Assembly: GCA_009845995.1 (NCBI GenBank)
Contig: VXYK01000014.1
Coordinates: forward strand, 46,063-110,062
Direction of reading: 5' to 3'
DNA: 64,000 bases
Origin: Acidimicrobiaceae bacterium
GTDB lineage: Bacteria > Actinomycetota > Acidimicrobiia > Acidimicrobiales > Aldehydirespiratoraceae
In this document: in pieces, positions 35,383-43,876 of the stretch
Layout: each line of letters starts with the position of its first letter
How positions within the stretch are numbered: position 1 is the stretch's first letter
Position numbers and translations under genes: made by a program
The notes under the pieces: generated by a model
What the model was told of the DNA's origin: nothing
Databases searched by the model: none
What the model saw: the letters and a program-made list of their open reading frames with translations, nothing else

Positions 35383-36974
35383 GACAAACCGAGTCGTTGC
35401 AGTTGATCTTGGGGCGCGTCCACTTCGCTCAATGCGTGCCTGAGCAACTCGACGTAGTGCGATTCGCGTTCCGAACCCGCAAGATTCTCCGATTCGTCCG
35501 TATCGGAAGCATCAAAGAGAAAATGCGTATCCGCAACCGAACGGCCGGAGATGAACGGATGCGTCCCGTCCGTTTCTTCGCCGAAGGGTTGGCGGATCAC
35601 AGGCACATCGGAACCCGGCATGCGATCAAGAAACGCTCGGTCGTCAGGTTTGGGAAGCCCGAACCTCGGTAGCGCATGGACCGGCATCGTCGACCAACGG
35701 TTCGACCACATCGACAACGGGAACGGCCCGTTTGGCGCGGTCCTGACGTATTTTCCGGCAGTGTCAACCACGTTGACTTCGCGACCGAAATAACCCTGGA
35801 TCACCCATTCTCGGACCGCTTCAGCTTGTCCGTCGAGCAGCGGCCGCAAGGATTTGCCATGCGTTCGGTGGCGGGGCTCAGCACCGAACAGATCAGTGAT
35901 CGTGGCGTGGATGTCGACTGTGGTGGTGAGCGCATCGCAAATGCCGGCTGTCGCTCCCGGCCATGAGATCAGCATCGGGATGTGCCCAAGGGTGTTGTAG
36001 ATCGGCAATCCCGGTTTGCCGAATGCGCCGCCGTGCTCACCGAGATAGTGCCCGTGGTCGGTGCAAAGCACCACTGCCGTGTCGTCCCACAGCCCATTGC
36101 GGTCCATGGCGTCGAGAACACGGCCCAACCAGTGATCGATCATCGACAGTTTGGCCCCGTAGTTCGCACGGATCTGCGCAGCCTGAGCTTCGCTGATCTC
36201 GCCGTCACCGACCGGATCGGTCCCGTACGGCGGCCAGATCATCAGCTGAGTGTCCCGCTGATCGTGATACTTGAATGTCCAGGGATCGGGCGTGTCGAAC
36301 GGCTCGTGCGGGTCGAATTCGTCGACAAACAAGAAGAAGCGTTCGTGGGCACCTGCGTTGTGGTCGAGCCAATCAGCAGTCGCCGCCATGGTCTTCGGGC
36401 CTGGGAAATCGGCCTCCTCCCGGAAATAGGTGCGGGAGTAGTCATAGCCACGCCGAAACATCCCCTTTGCCGCAGGCAGGGCAGGAGTACCCATCCACGA
36501 TGGGTCGGCACGGGTCTTCCAAGGGTCGCCTTCGTGACCCCGCAAATAGTCCCAAGCGGAGAAATCGGTGTGATAGTTCTCACCGCCTGTTTCAAACAGA
36601 TGCGGGTGATCGGTGATCAGCTGACACGTCACCCCAGTCATCCGCAGATCCTGGGTGACATTGTTCTCCCACAATTCAATCGACCCCCAGGGACGCCACA
36701 GAAAGTCCCAGGATCCGCATAACAGATCGTGTCGGGCGGGCATACAAGGCAAAGACGCCGAGTAATGACGCGTGAATCTGAGCGACCGACCCGCTAGACG
36801 ATCGAGGTTGGGGGTTTCGAATTCGTCGCCCCCGTAAGCCCCGAGCATGTGACGGTTGAGGCTGTCAAGCAGCAGCACCACCATGTTGCGCGGGCCACTG
36901 CCCTCTACGTATTCGACGGTCTCGGGAAATTCGAACAGTTCACGTAACCGGCGTTGCTGTTCCGACTCAGCCAT
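35379..36974 (-). CDS. Sulfatase (type I), first of cluster
   Basis: 531 residues. The metal site is MVVLLLDSLNRHMLGAYGG, the modification motif CMPAR in SASLPCMPARHDLLCGSWDF, and VVLCTDHGHYLGEHGG follows. The segment LFVDEFDPHEPFDTPDPWTF is typical of the large N-sulfoglucosamine/heparan-type branch of bacterial sulfatases. It opens a block of three overlapping sulfatase genes on the minus strand. No sulfatase-modifying enzyme is encoded nearby. Confidence 0.9.
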   Translation of the reverse strand: MAESEQQRRLRELFEFPETVEYVEGSGPRNMVVLLLDSLNRHMLGAYGGDEFETPNLDRLAGRSLRFTRHYSASLPCMPARHDLLCGSWDFLWRPWGSIELWENNVTQDLRMTGVTCQLITDHPHLFETGGENYHTDFSAWDYLRGHEGDPWKTRADPSWMGTPALPAAKGMFRRGYDYSRTYFREEADFPGPKTMAATADWLDHNAGAHERFFLFVDEFDPHEPFDTPDPWTFKYHDQRDTQLMIWPPYGTDPVGDGEISEAQAAQIRANYGAKLSMIDHWLGRVLDAMDRNGLWDDTAVVLCTDHGHYLGEHGGAFGKPGLPIYNTLGHIPMLISWPGATAGICDALTTTVDIHATITDLFGAEPRHRTHGKSLRPLLDGQAEAVREWVIQGYFGREVNVVDTAGKYVRTAPNGPFPLSMWSNRWSTMPVHALPRFGLPKPDDRAFLDRMPGSDVPVIRQPFGEETDGTHPFISGRSVADTHFLFDASDTDESENLAGSERESHYVELLRHALSEVDAPQDQLQRLGLS

Positions 36975-37034
36975 AACCCGACTGATAATAGGCGCGGCTT
37001 CGCGAGCGACCCCAATAGTCCGCCGGGCTGAGTT

Positions 37035-37892
37035 CTAGCGACTGTCTCCGACTGCATTCAACACCGATTTTGACGTGAGCACGGTGAGGAAGACGACCAC
37101 CGTGGCAAGTGCCATCGTCGCTCCCGCAGCGGTGCTGTGGTGGTAGCTGATGAGCAGCCCGACCACGGTCGAGGCCGCGCCTATGAGTACCGCCGCGACC
37201 ATGATGCGCGGCACCCCCTTTACCAGCAGCACCGCGGTCGCTGGCGGGGCGATCAGGAAGGCGAAGACCAACAGATTGCCGACCACTTCGAAAGAAGCAA
37301 CGATTGCGATTACTAGGAGCACCAGCAGAATCGCGTGCGCCAGTCGAGGTCTCAGACCCAATACCTGGGCTTGGGCCTGATCGAAGGTCATCGCCAGGAA
37401 GGCCCGGTAAAACACAACCATGCCGACCAGCGTGACCGCTGCCGCGACCGCTTGTCGCGTCAGGTCCGCCGAGTCGACCCCAGTGATGGAGCCGAACAGG
37501 AAGCGGCTCAAGTCACCCGTATAGGAGCCCGACGAACTCGACAGAATCACCACAGCCAGGGCCAGAAAGCCCACAAAGAGCAAGCCGATCGAGGTGTCTT
37601 CGGGGAGGGGAGAGTGGCTACGGATCAGGTTGATCCCCCACACCATGGCCAACGCCGCGAGAAACGCTCCAATGGTCGTGTGAACACCGACGATGAAAGC
37701 GATCGCGATACCGGGCAGAACACCGTGCGCTAACGCGTCACCTAGGAAACTCATCCCACGCAACACCACCCAGGTTCCCACCACCGAGGTGGTCAGCACC
37801 GCCAGCAAGCCCGCTTGGAGCGCGTCGCGCATGAACGAGTTCGACGTGAAGGGATCAATCCACCACGTGACGGGATCGGTCAGGAATTCCAC
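37035..37892 (-). CDS. znuB: Zinc/manganese ABC importer permease
   Basis: 285 residues from a GTG at 37892, placed ten bases after the stop of znuA; an in-frame start at 37922 would overlap it. ABC-3 family permease with about eight helices; VVLRGMSFLGDALAHGVLPGIA and the late LLVFAFLIAPPATAVLL are family motifs. It should form the membrane channel with the ATPase encoded further on the plus strand. Zinc is favoured over manganese by the His-rich loop of the partner binding protein. Confidence 0.9.
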   Translation of the reverse strand: MEFLTDPVTWWIDPFTSNSFMRDALQAGLLAVLTTSVVGTWVVLRGMSFLGDALAHGVLPGIAIAFIVGVHTTIGAFLAALAMVWGINLIRSHSPLPEDTSIGLLFVGFLALAVVILSSSSGSYTGDLSRFLFGSITGVDSADLTRQAVAAAVTLVGMVVFYRAFLAMTFDQAQAQVLGLRPRLAHAILLVLLVIAIVASFEVVGNLLVFAFLIAPPATAVLLVKGVPRIMVAAVLIGAASTVVGLLISYHHSTAAGATMALATVVVFLTVLTSKSVLNAVGDSR

Positions 37893-37902
37893 ACAGTAGG
37901 TT

Positions 37903-39066
37903 CTAGCTGAGCGCGTCCACAATCAGACGTGCATTCGTTCGCATGAAACCAACGTAGTCCTCCGCACCGCTACCAGGTGGGCCGAGGCTTCCCGTGTATA
38001 GGGTAACGACTTTCACGTCACCGATTCTCGCGGCCAGCGCTTCGGCGTCGTCGCTGGAGTGCACCGTCTCGCCGAATATGGCGTTGACCCCTTCGTGCTC
38101 GATGATGTGCGCCAATTCCTCGAGTTGAGCCGGGTTGGTTTCTGCCAGGGTTGAGATCGATGGAAGCACGGTCCCGATGATCTCGAATCCATACCGGTCT
38201 GCAAAATAACCCAGAGCGTCGTGGTTTGTTACTAGCTTGCGTTTCCCTGCCGGCAGTTGCTCGATCAGATCTTCAAGTTCATGGTCCAGAGCTTCCAACT
38301 CTGCTTGGTAGTCGCTCAGACATGCCGCGATCGCATCACGGTCAACACCTGCGTCATCAATCAAGTGCTGAGCTAGTTCATCGAGCACAGCGGAGACGCG
38401 CGTTGGATCAAACCAGACGTGAGGGTCTTCGCTGCCGTGGTCGTGGCCATGATGGTCGTGTCCGTCATGGTCCTCGTCGCCCTCGTCGTCATGATCGTCA
38501 TGGTCCTCGTGGCCCTCCTCGTCATGATCCTCGTGGCCCTCCTCGTCATGATCCTCGTGGCCCTCCTCGTCATGATCCTCGTGGCCCTCCTCGTCATGAT
38601 CGTCATGATCGTCATGATCGTCTTCCGCAACAAAGAACGGGATCGATTCAACATGCTCCGCAACTGCAAACACCGGTGTTCCGGAGTTCTCTACAGCCTC
38701 CAACGTGTCCAGAAGTCGAGTTTCAAGTTGCAACCCGTTGGCCACGACAAGGTCGGCATTGTCCATGCGTTCCCTGTCCTGCAGCGACGGCTCAAATCCG
38801 TGGGGATCACCGCCGACCGGAATAATCGCCTCAACATCGGCAATTCCATCACAAGCCAGATTGGAGACGACATCTGCCCAGATTCCCGTTGTCGCCAGCA
38901 CCATCGGGGAGTCAGTTGCCGGGTCGGGCGTGGAATCCGTCGAATCCGAAGAGTCTCCACATCCAGCGGCCACCATCGCGAAAACGATGACCGTGAAGAT
39001 CGTTCGCAGGAGACGCCGATTCCTTCGGGGTGATCGAGAATCCTTAGCTACCCGTCTTATATGCAC
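37903..39066 (-). CDS. znuA: Zinc-binding lipoprotein with repeat-built His/Asp loop
   Basis: 387 residues from GTG 39066, which has AAGGGA about 9 bases upstream; the longer frame to 39120 would run through the candidate Zur operator and is rejected. Signal peptide with lipobox VAAGC. The cluster A-I fold has metal-ligand His in GGDPHGFEPSLQDRE, DPHVWFDP and LVTNHDALGYFADRYG, and Asp/Glu late in FGETVHSSDDAE. A roughly 70-residue loop (HEDHDEEG repeats plus HDGHDHHGHDHG) sits between ligands one and two, where ZnuA proteins carry a zinc-collecting loop. Confidence 0.92.
   Translation of the reverse strand: MHIRRVAKDSRSPRRNRRLLRTIFTVIVFAMVAAGCGDSSDSTDSTPDPATDSPMVLATTGIWADVVSNLACDGIADVEAIIPVGGDPHGFEPSLQDRERMDNADLVVANGLQLETRLLDTLEAVENSGTPVFAVAEHVESIPFFVAEDDHDDHDDHDEEGHEDHDEEGHEDHDEEGHEDHDEEGHEDHDDHDDEGDEDHDGHDHHGHDHGSEDPHVWFDPTRVSAVLDELAQHLIDDAGVDRDAIAACLSDYQAELEALDHELEDLIEQLPAGKRKLVTNHDALGYFADRYGFEIIGTVLPSISTLAETNPAQLEELAHIIEHEGVNAIFGETVHSSDDAEALAARIGDVKVVTLYTGSLGPPGSGAEDYVGFMRTNARLIVDALS
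38497..38592 (-). repeat. 24-bp tandem repeat encoding HEDHDEEG units in znuA
   Basis: Four direct copies of a 24-base unit (starts at 38497, 38521, 38545 and 38569); the first differs by one base. Each encodes eight residues, HEDHDEEG or its circular permutation, of the metal-collecting loop. Near-identity and in-frame length show the loop has grown by repeat expansion; flanking shorter GATCGTCAT-like repeats extend it. Confidence 0.95.
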
Positions 39067-39108
39067 GCCTATGATCCCTTCTAGAGTTGATGACTCTGCA
39101 ATAATGAT

Positions 39109-39121
39109 AATGAGTCTCATT
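39109..39121. promoter_or_regulatory. Candidate Zur operator between znuA and zur
   Basis: Palindrome AATGAG-T-CTCATT in an AT-rich stretch between the divergent znuA and zur genes. It lies directly beside a TATAAT (39122-39127) that fits a -10 element for zur; transcription would then begin within about ten bases of the zur ATG at 39138, so a nearly leaderless mRNA. A repressor bound here would cover both promoters, giving zinc-dependent control of znuA/znuB and autoregulation of zur. Confidence 0.7.
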
Positions 39122-39137
39122 TATAATTGAAACCCTC

Positions 39138-39614
39138 ATGGAGAAACCAACAGCATCCCCGCCCGACGAGCAGTCACTTGACCGTCATGCATTTGTGCTC
39201 GAGCGACTCTCAAACGACAACCACCGCTATACAACTGGGCGCCACCGGCTTGTTGACGCACTAGCCGGATCCAGCAAACCGCTCACGCTGCCCGACATCG
39301 TCGCAATCGCTCCCGACCTCGCGGCCAGTTCCGTCTACCGCAACCTTGAAGTCCTAGAACAATGCGGCGTTGTCAAACGCATAACCAGCGGCAGCGGCCA
39401 CGCCCACTTCGAGTTGGCTGAGCCGTTGCTGTCGCACCACCATCACCTAGTCTGCGTTGACTGCGGTGAAATCGAAGACGTCCGCCTCGACGATGAAGTC
39501 GAGGAATTGTTGGATCAACACCTCAACATGGTCGCCACCGACGCGAGCTTCAAGCCTCTTCGTCACAACCTCGACCTTCAGGGTCACTGTGAAAAATGTC
39601 AGGATCTCCTTTGA
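39138..39614 (+). CDS. zur: Fur-family zinc uptake regulator
   Basis: 158 residues. A winged-helix part (TTGRHRLVDALAGSSKPLTLPDIVAIAPDLAASSVYRNLEVL, residues about 33-75, with the recognition helix near SSVYRNL) precedes a metal-binding part with HHHHLVCVDCGEIEDV and a second Cys pair in GHCEKCQDLL. Both Cys-x-x-Cys pairs for the structural zinc are present. Position between zinc uptake genes identifies it as Zur rather than Fur. Confidence 0.92.
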   Translation: MEKPTASPPDEQSLDRHAFVLERLSNDNHRYTTGRHRLVDALAGSSKPLTLPDIVAIAPDLAASSVYRNLEVLEQCGVVKRITSGSGHAHFELAEPLLSHHHHLVCVDCGEIEDVRLDDEVEELLDQHLNMVATDASFKPLRHNLDLQGHCEKCQDLL

Positions 39615-39680
39615 TCTGCTACCGCGCAGCACGAACCGGACCAGTCGGTTTTCTGTGCTCAACCCCACTAGTCTGACGGC

Positions 39681-40505
39681 GTGAACATGGCCTTGAGAAT
39701 CGAGAACTTGACTGTCCGGTACGACGACTTCAACGCTCTCGACAACGTCACTCACAGCTTCGAACCCGGCACATCCACAGCAGTTATGGGAGTCAACGGC
39801 TCAGGCAAGACCACATTGTTGGAGAGCATCGCCGGGCTAATCAATCCCGCCTCGGGGCAGATCAGCGGTTGTTGCGAAAGACTCGGCTACGTGTGCCAGT
39901 GCCCCCCGGCGAGTTGGATGCCGCTCACCTCGAACGAAGTCCTCGCGATGGGTCGCTACCGCGAGCGGGGCCTGATCGGCCCGCTCAGAGCCAATGATCG
40001 AGCGGTCATGCGTTCTGCCAGCGAACGTTTACACATCAACGATCTCTTGAGCCACAGTTTCGGAGAACTCAGCGGCGGACAACAGCAGCGAGTTCGGATA
40101 GCCCAAGTACTCGCGTCTGAACCGGAACTGTTGCTCTTGGACGAACCGATAACCGGTCTTGACATCCCGAGCCAAGAGCGAATCCTCGCGATGATCGAGG
40201 ACTATTCTCGCCGGGGCGCGACTGTCATCCTCACCACGCACCACCTTGACGAGGCCCGACACTGTGATTGCGTGATGTTGCTCGCCAACAGGCTCATCGG
40301 GGCTGGCAGCCCCCAGGAAATGCTCACCGAGGAACGGCTCAGAGAGGCGTTCGGCGAACGCGTCTTGGGAGACCACCAAGATCACGAACACGATCACGAC
40401 CTGATCGTGCTAGACGATCACGGGCACCACGGCCCGCAAGCACACGATCATCTCGAAGCGGGTCCTACTCGGGGTTTTCGCAGGTTTCAGAGAGGGCAGC
40501 ATTAG
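39681..40505 (+). CDS. znuC: Zinc ABC importer ATP-binding protein with His-rich tail
   Basis: 274 residues. Walker A GVNGSGKTT (about residues 37-45), signature LSGGQQQR, Walker B LLLLDEPITGLD and switch His in TTHHLDEAR. After the ABC domain, DHQDHEHDHDLIV and DHGHHGPQAHDHL form a His/Asp-rich tail, a feature of zinc exporters/importers that handle zinc at the membrane. The last about 13 residues are read from DNA that overlaps the 3' end of the convergent LCP gene by 41 bases, so the native end of the protein may have been changed by that junction. Confidence 0.9.
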   Translation: MNMALRIENLTVRYDDFNALDNVTHSFEPGTSTAVMGVNGSGKTTLLESIAGLINPASGQISGCCERLGYVCQCPPASWMPLTSNEVLAMGRYRERGLIGPLRANDRAVMRSASERLHINDLLSHSFGELSGGQQQRVRIAQVLASEPELLLLDEPITGLDIPSQERILAMIEDYSRRGATVILTTHHLDEARHCDCVMLLANRLIGAGSPQEMLTEERLREAFGERVLGDHQDHEHDHDLIVLDDHGHHGPQAHDHLEAGPTRGFRRFQRGQH

Positions 40506-41937
40506 CTTCGCCTGCGACGCCCACCAACGCTTCGGCGACAGCCTCGCGCACCAGCGCTGTCGGCACGCTCCCCCGCGGGAACTCCGGCGGGATGAAATTG
40601 ACGGTGACAATCCGCGAAGTATCGAGCTTGCGGGCAACGTCAACGAGTTCGTCGACACGGCCCAGAGGAATGTCTGTATGGACATGCGACGAAATGATCC
40701 CCGTCAGTGACACGAAGTTGGCAAGCACCTTCGGAATAGACACCTGGGTGATCAAGGCCTCCACAACGCACCGTTGCCGGGCCATGCGGTGGTAATCAGT
40801 CGACTGGGTTCTGGACCTCACATAAGCCAAAGCAGTCAAACCATCGAAGCGGTAGTTTCCAGGTTCGACCACGATGTCCATCGGTTCGCCGCCGAGCACG
40901 GCAGGCTTCAGCCGGTCGTTGATCTCTTCGGTGACGTGCAGGTCGATACCACCGAACAAGTCGACGACCTCGATGAAGCCCACCATGTCGATCAGCACGT
41001 AGTATTGCACCGGTATGCCCGTGAGTTGAGCAATGGCGGACTTGACGGCGTGACCCGCAGGGTCGCTCACATCCGGGAAGACTTCCGGGTGGCTCAAACC
41101 GAGCGAATAGACCTCGTTCGCAATACCTGTGTAGCCGTCGGGCCATTGCTCGGCCGCAGGCGTGCCTTCAGGGAACGTGAGGTCTCTCCAGTTACGAGGG
41201 ATGTTGAAAGCTGCCGCGTCGCCGCTGTCCACATCAATGGAAAGCAGAATGATCGTGTCCGTTCGTACACCATCGCGGTCGAATCCGCTGTCACCACCAA
41301 GCAAAGCGATGGTGAGGCGTTCCTCGCCATCCCAGGTCTCTGTCGGTACAGCCATCTCGGGGGGAACTGTCTGTGAGGTCGACTCGGAACTCTCATCAGC
41401 AGAGTCCTGACCAGCCGAATCACGCTCCGGGATCTCCTCCGAATCGACAAGCGGCGTCGGTGTTGCGGTCACGGTGGTCGTAGCACTGAAGACGTCGTAC
41501 AACAGATCAAGTTGCGCAACCGCGTAGCGAACGACGAAGAAGTGTGGCACGGCGATGAAAGCGGCCAGAACAACAAAAGTCGCAGCCGCTATCGCTCCGT
41601 AAGTCCTACGGGATCGAACTCGCGGTTCAGGCCAGCCGTGCGCAACCATGTAGGCGTCAACCGCGACCCAGATGCGAAATACCAGGCCCAGCCCCGCAAT
41701 AATGACCGTGATCCACAGAGGCGTTTGCGAAACGGTCCAGGTGAGCAGGGTTGATCTGCTGCGCGTCGCTACATACACAGCCAAGCCGGCACTGACCAGG
41801 AGCGAGCTCAACATCAGGACCAAAGCCCTGCGGTTGCGATGCCCTAAATGTCCAAGACCAGGCCAAATCATTGAAAGAGCCGCAGCAGCCAACGGGTGAG
41901 GGCCCCGGGTCCGCATTATCGGCCGTTCCCTCGACAC
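40465..41937 (-). CDS. LytR-CpsA-Psr family protein (paralogue 2)
   Basis: 490 residues from a GTG; ATG 41916 (MRTRGPHPLAAAA) is an alternative. Same layout as the protein at 23327: four hydrophobic segments, acidic Ser/Thr linker, then the LCP domain with RLTIALLGGDSGFDRDGVRT, FNIPRNWRDLTFPEG, FGGIDLHVTEEINDRLKP and ALAYVRSRTQSTDYHRMAR. Identity between the two copies is high over the catalytic domain and the last 60 residues, even at the DNA level, and lower in the linker. It lies 12 bases after a TetR regulator gene. Confidence 0.9.
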   Translation of the reverse strand: MSRERPIMRTRGPHPLAAAALSMIWPGLGHLGHRNRRALVLMLSSLLVSAGLAVYVATRSRSTLLTWTVSQTPLWITVIIAGLGLVFRIWVAVDAYMVAHGWPEPRVRSRRTYGAIAAATFVVLAAFIAVPHFFVVRYAVAQLDLLYDVFSATTTVTATPTPLVDSEEIPERDSAGQDSADESSESTSQTVPPEMAVPTETWDGEERLTIALLGGDSGFDRDGVRTDTIILLSIDVDSGDAAAFNIPRNWRDLTFPEGTPAAEQWPDGYTGIANEVYSLGLSHPEVFPDVSDPAGHAVKSAIAQLTGIPVQYYVLIDMVGFIEVVDLFGGIDLHVTEEINDRLKPAVLGGEPMDIVVEPGNYRFDGLTALAYVRSRTQSTDYHRMARQRCVVEALITQVSIPKVLANFVSLTGIISSHVHTDIPLGRVDELVDVARKLDTSRIVTVNFIPPEFPRGSVPTALVREAVAEALVGVAGEANAALSETCENPE

Positions 41938-41949
41938 TCCTGCACCGTC

Positions 41950-42576
41950 TCAGCTCGTCATTGAATTGCCAAGCCCGGGCAGCAGGGTTGCAACGAGGCC
42001 GTCGATGTGCGCGTCGATCAGCGCCGGATCTGACGGGTCTGCACCGGTCAAGAGCTCCAACTCCAACCGCACCGTGTAGGGCAACGAGACCGCTCCCATA
42101 AGCACATGATGAAATAGCCTGACATCGATCGGTGCCGCCACACCAAGCTCTTGCAGCTGGGTCCACAGGGCGACCAACCCTGAGTATCTAGGACGTATGT
42201 GCCTGTCAACGAGCCAATCCAACCGCTCCGACGCAGCGGTCGCCTCCTGAACCATGATCTGGTTGAGCTGTGGGCGTTCGGCGCAATACTCAACAAATCT
42301 CCGCAGGAAGAGCGCAAAGTTCTGCGCCGGGTCCGCATCACGATCGAATTGCCCGAGATCCTCGTCAAGTTGAGCGAACAGGTGGTCCATGGCGGCTCGC
42401 CACAACTCCGCTTTTGACGCGAAGTGGTAGTTGATCTGGGGTTGATGCGCGTCGGCTCTGTTGGCGATAGAGATCGTCGAAGCGCCTTCGAAACCGTTTT
42501 CAGCAAATTCGGCAATCGCAGCTTCTAGCAGAAGACGACGGATGTCTGCACGATCCCTTCGCACCCGACTAGCCAT
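41950..42576 (-). CDS. TetR-family transcriptional regulator
   Basis: 208 residues. N-terminal helix-turn-helix at about residues 10-55 (LLLEAAIAEFAENGFEGAST, then INYHFASKAELWRAAMDHLF). The C-terminal ligand domain is of the common unassigned type. It starts 12 bases upstream of the second LCP gene on the same strand and diverges from the amino-sugar operon across 106 bases, so it could act on either. The target is unknown. Confidence 0.88.
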   Translation of the reverse strand: MASRVRRDRADIRRLLLEAAIAEFAENGFEGASTISIANRADAHQPQINYHFASKAELWRAAMDHLFAQLDEDLGQFDRDADPAQNFALFLRRFVEYCAERPQLNQIMVQEATAASERLDWLVDRHIRPRYSGLVALWTQLQELGVAAPIDVRLFHHVLMGAVSLPYTVRLELELLTGADPSDPALIDAHIDGLVATLLPGLGNSMTS

Positions 42577-42644
42577 AAGGCAACATTACCCGGCTACTCG
42601 TGCTCTTTCGCCGCTTGCAATCCGACATATGGGGAACAAATTTC

Positions 42645-42673
42645 TTGACTTCCTTATTTTAGTAAGTTAGATT
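42645..42673 (+). promoter_or_regulatory. Promoter and candidate operator of the amino-sugar operon
   Basis: TTGACT (42645-42650), a 17-base spacer and TAGATT (42668-42673) form a good sigma-70-type promoter. The predicted start of transcription falls at or within a few bases of the ATG at 42683, so the message would be leaderless. An inverted repeat, CTTA-TTTTAG-TAAG (42653-42666), occupies the spacer and could bind the ROK repressor encoded directly downstream. Confidence 0.65.
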
Positions 42674-42682
42674 TACGAACCA

Positions 42683-43876
42683 ATGAGACAGGCGTCTGAT
42701 TCACGGCTGTTACGGCTACTGAATGGGCAGCGAATCGTGGATGCATTGCTGGCCTCGTCGCCCGGCGGGATCTCTCGCGCCGACGTCGCCAGGGTAACCG
42801 GCTTGTCCAAGCCGACAGTGTCATTATTGGTCGGGGACCTGGAACAATCGGGTTTGGTACGACTGGCATCAGCTGCTCGTTCATCGGGTGGGGTTGGTCG
42901 GCCCGCGGCCCTCTACGAGATCGTGCCCGAGGCCGGTATGGTCATCGCGGTCGATATCGGAGCGACTAAAGTTATCGTCGGTTTGGCGGACTTGCTAGGG
43001 AGGGTCGTCGCCGAGCGCGAGATCGAGACCGGACCCGACGCTGCATCGGCGCTCACAGCCATCGTTGGCCATGTAGAAGAGATGTTGGCGGACGCAGACG
43101 GCGCAGCTAAGGCTGCGTGCATCGGTGTCCCTGGGGTATACCGAAGGGAAACGGATGTTGTCGAACGCGCTCTGAACCTTCCGGGTTTTGAAGGCCTCCA
43201 TGTGCAAGCGATGGCCGAAGATCTCCTCGGCGTGGAGGTTCACATCGACAACGATGTGAACCTGGCCGCGTTGGGTGAGGCAGACAACGCCGATGACGGG
43301 TTCGAGCCGACGAACTTCGCCGCTATCTCAGTAGGGACCGGGATCGGCATGGGACTCGTTGTAGATGGAGACCTGTACCGCGGAGGCACACACGCTGTGG
43401 GTGAAATCGGCTCGTTGATCCTCTCTGGGGGTGACAGCGATTCAAACAGCATCCGGACCCTGGAGGATTTGGCGTCGGCAAACGCCATCCGCAAGTCCTT
43501 CGCCGTTGCGATTGAAGAGGGGCATCCCAGTTCGCTTGAAGGTACGCCTGATGTGCCGGCGATCTTTGAAGCAGCCGACCTCGGGGATCCAGGTGCATCC
43601 CACGTACTCTCAGTGGCGGCAAGAGCAATGGCGCTAGCAGTCTCACACCTCGGATTCATCACCGATCCAGAGCGGGTCATATTCGGCGGCGGGGTAGGAG
43701 CGAATCAGGTGTTCGTTCGAGCGGTGGAGTCCGAGCTTGCGCACCTCATGCCTTCACCACCTGTCGTAGCCGCATCGACGCTCGGTCGCCGGGCGACCTT
43801 TCTCGGGGCTGTCTCCAGGGCCCTCGAGTCCTTGCACGAAACGCTGGTAACACAGCACCTAGGCGAACAGAGATGA
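42683..43876 (+). CDS. ROK-family transcriptional regulator (NagC/XylR-like)
   Basis: 397 residues. Winged helix-turn-helix at residues about 12-75 (RADVARVTGLSKPTVSLLVGDLEQSGLV), then a ROK sugar-kinase-like domain with VIAVDIGATKVIVGLAD (phosphate-1 loop), AISVGTGIGMGLVV and HAVGEIGSLIL. The usual GHxxx-CxCGxxGCxE zinc motif is absent: the region reads HAVGEIGSL and continues without the three cysteines. It probably senses the sugar whose use the operon encodes. It overlaps the next gene by four bases (ATGA). Confidence 0.9.
   Translation: MRQASDSRLLRLLNGQRIVDALLASSPGGISRADVARVTGLSKPTVSLLVGDLEQSGLVRLASAARSSGGVGRPAALYEIVPEAGMVIAVDIGATKVIVGLADLLGRVVAEREIETGPDAASALTAIVGHVEEMLADADGAAKAACIGVPGVYRRETDVVERALNLPGFEGLHVQAMAEDLLGVEVHIDNDVNLAALGEADNADDGFEPTNFAAISVGTGIGMGLVVDGDLYRGGTHAVGEIGSLILSGGDSDSNSIRTLEDLASANAIRKSFAVAIEEGHPSSLEGTPDVPAIFEAADLGDPGASHVLSVAARAMALAVSHLGFITDPERVIFGGGVGANQVFVRAVESELAHLMPSPPVVAASTLGRRATFLGAVSRALESLHETLVTQHLGEQR

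Noticed and set aside
38497..38592. Possible CRISPR-like array at the 24-base repeat
   Set aside because: Units abut with no spacers and encode the His-rich loop of ZnuA.
39067..39120. Longer ZnuA start at 39120
   Set aside because: It would translate through the candidate Zur palindrome and adds MRLIIIIAESSTLEG, which does not look like a signal peptide; GTG 39066 has a ribosome site.
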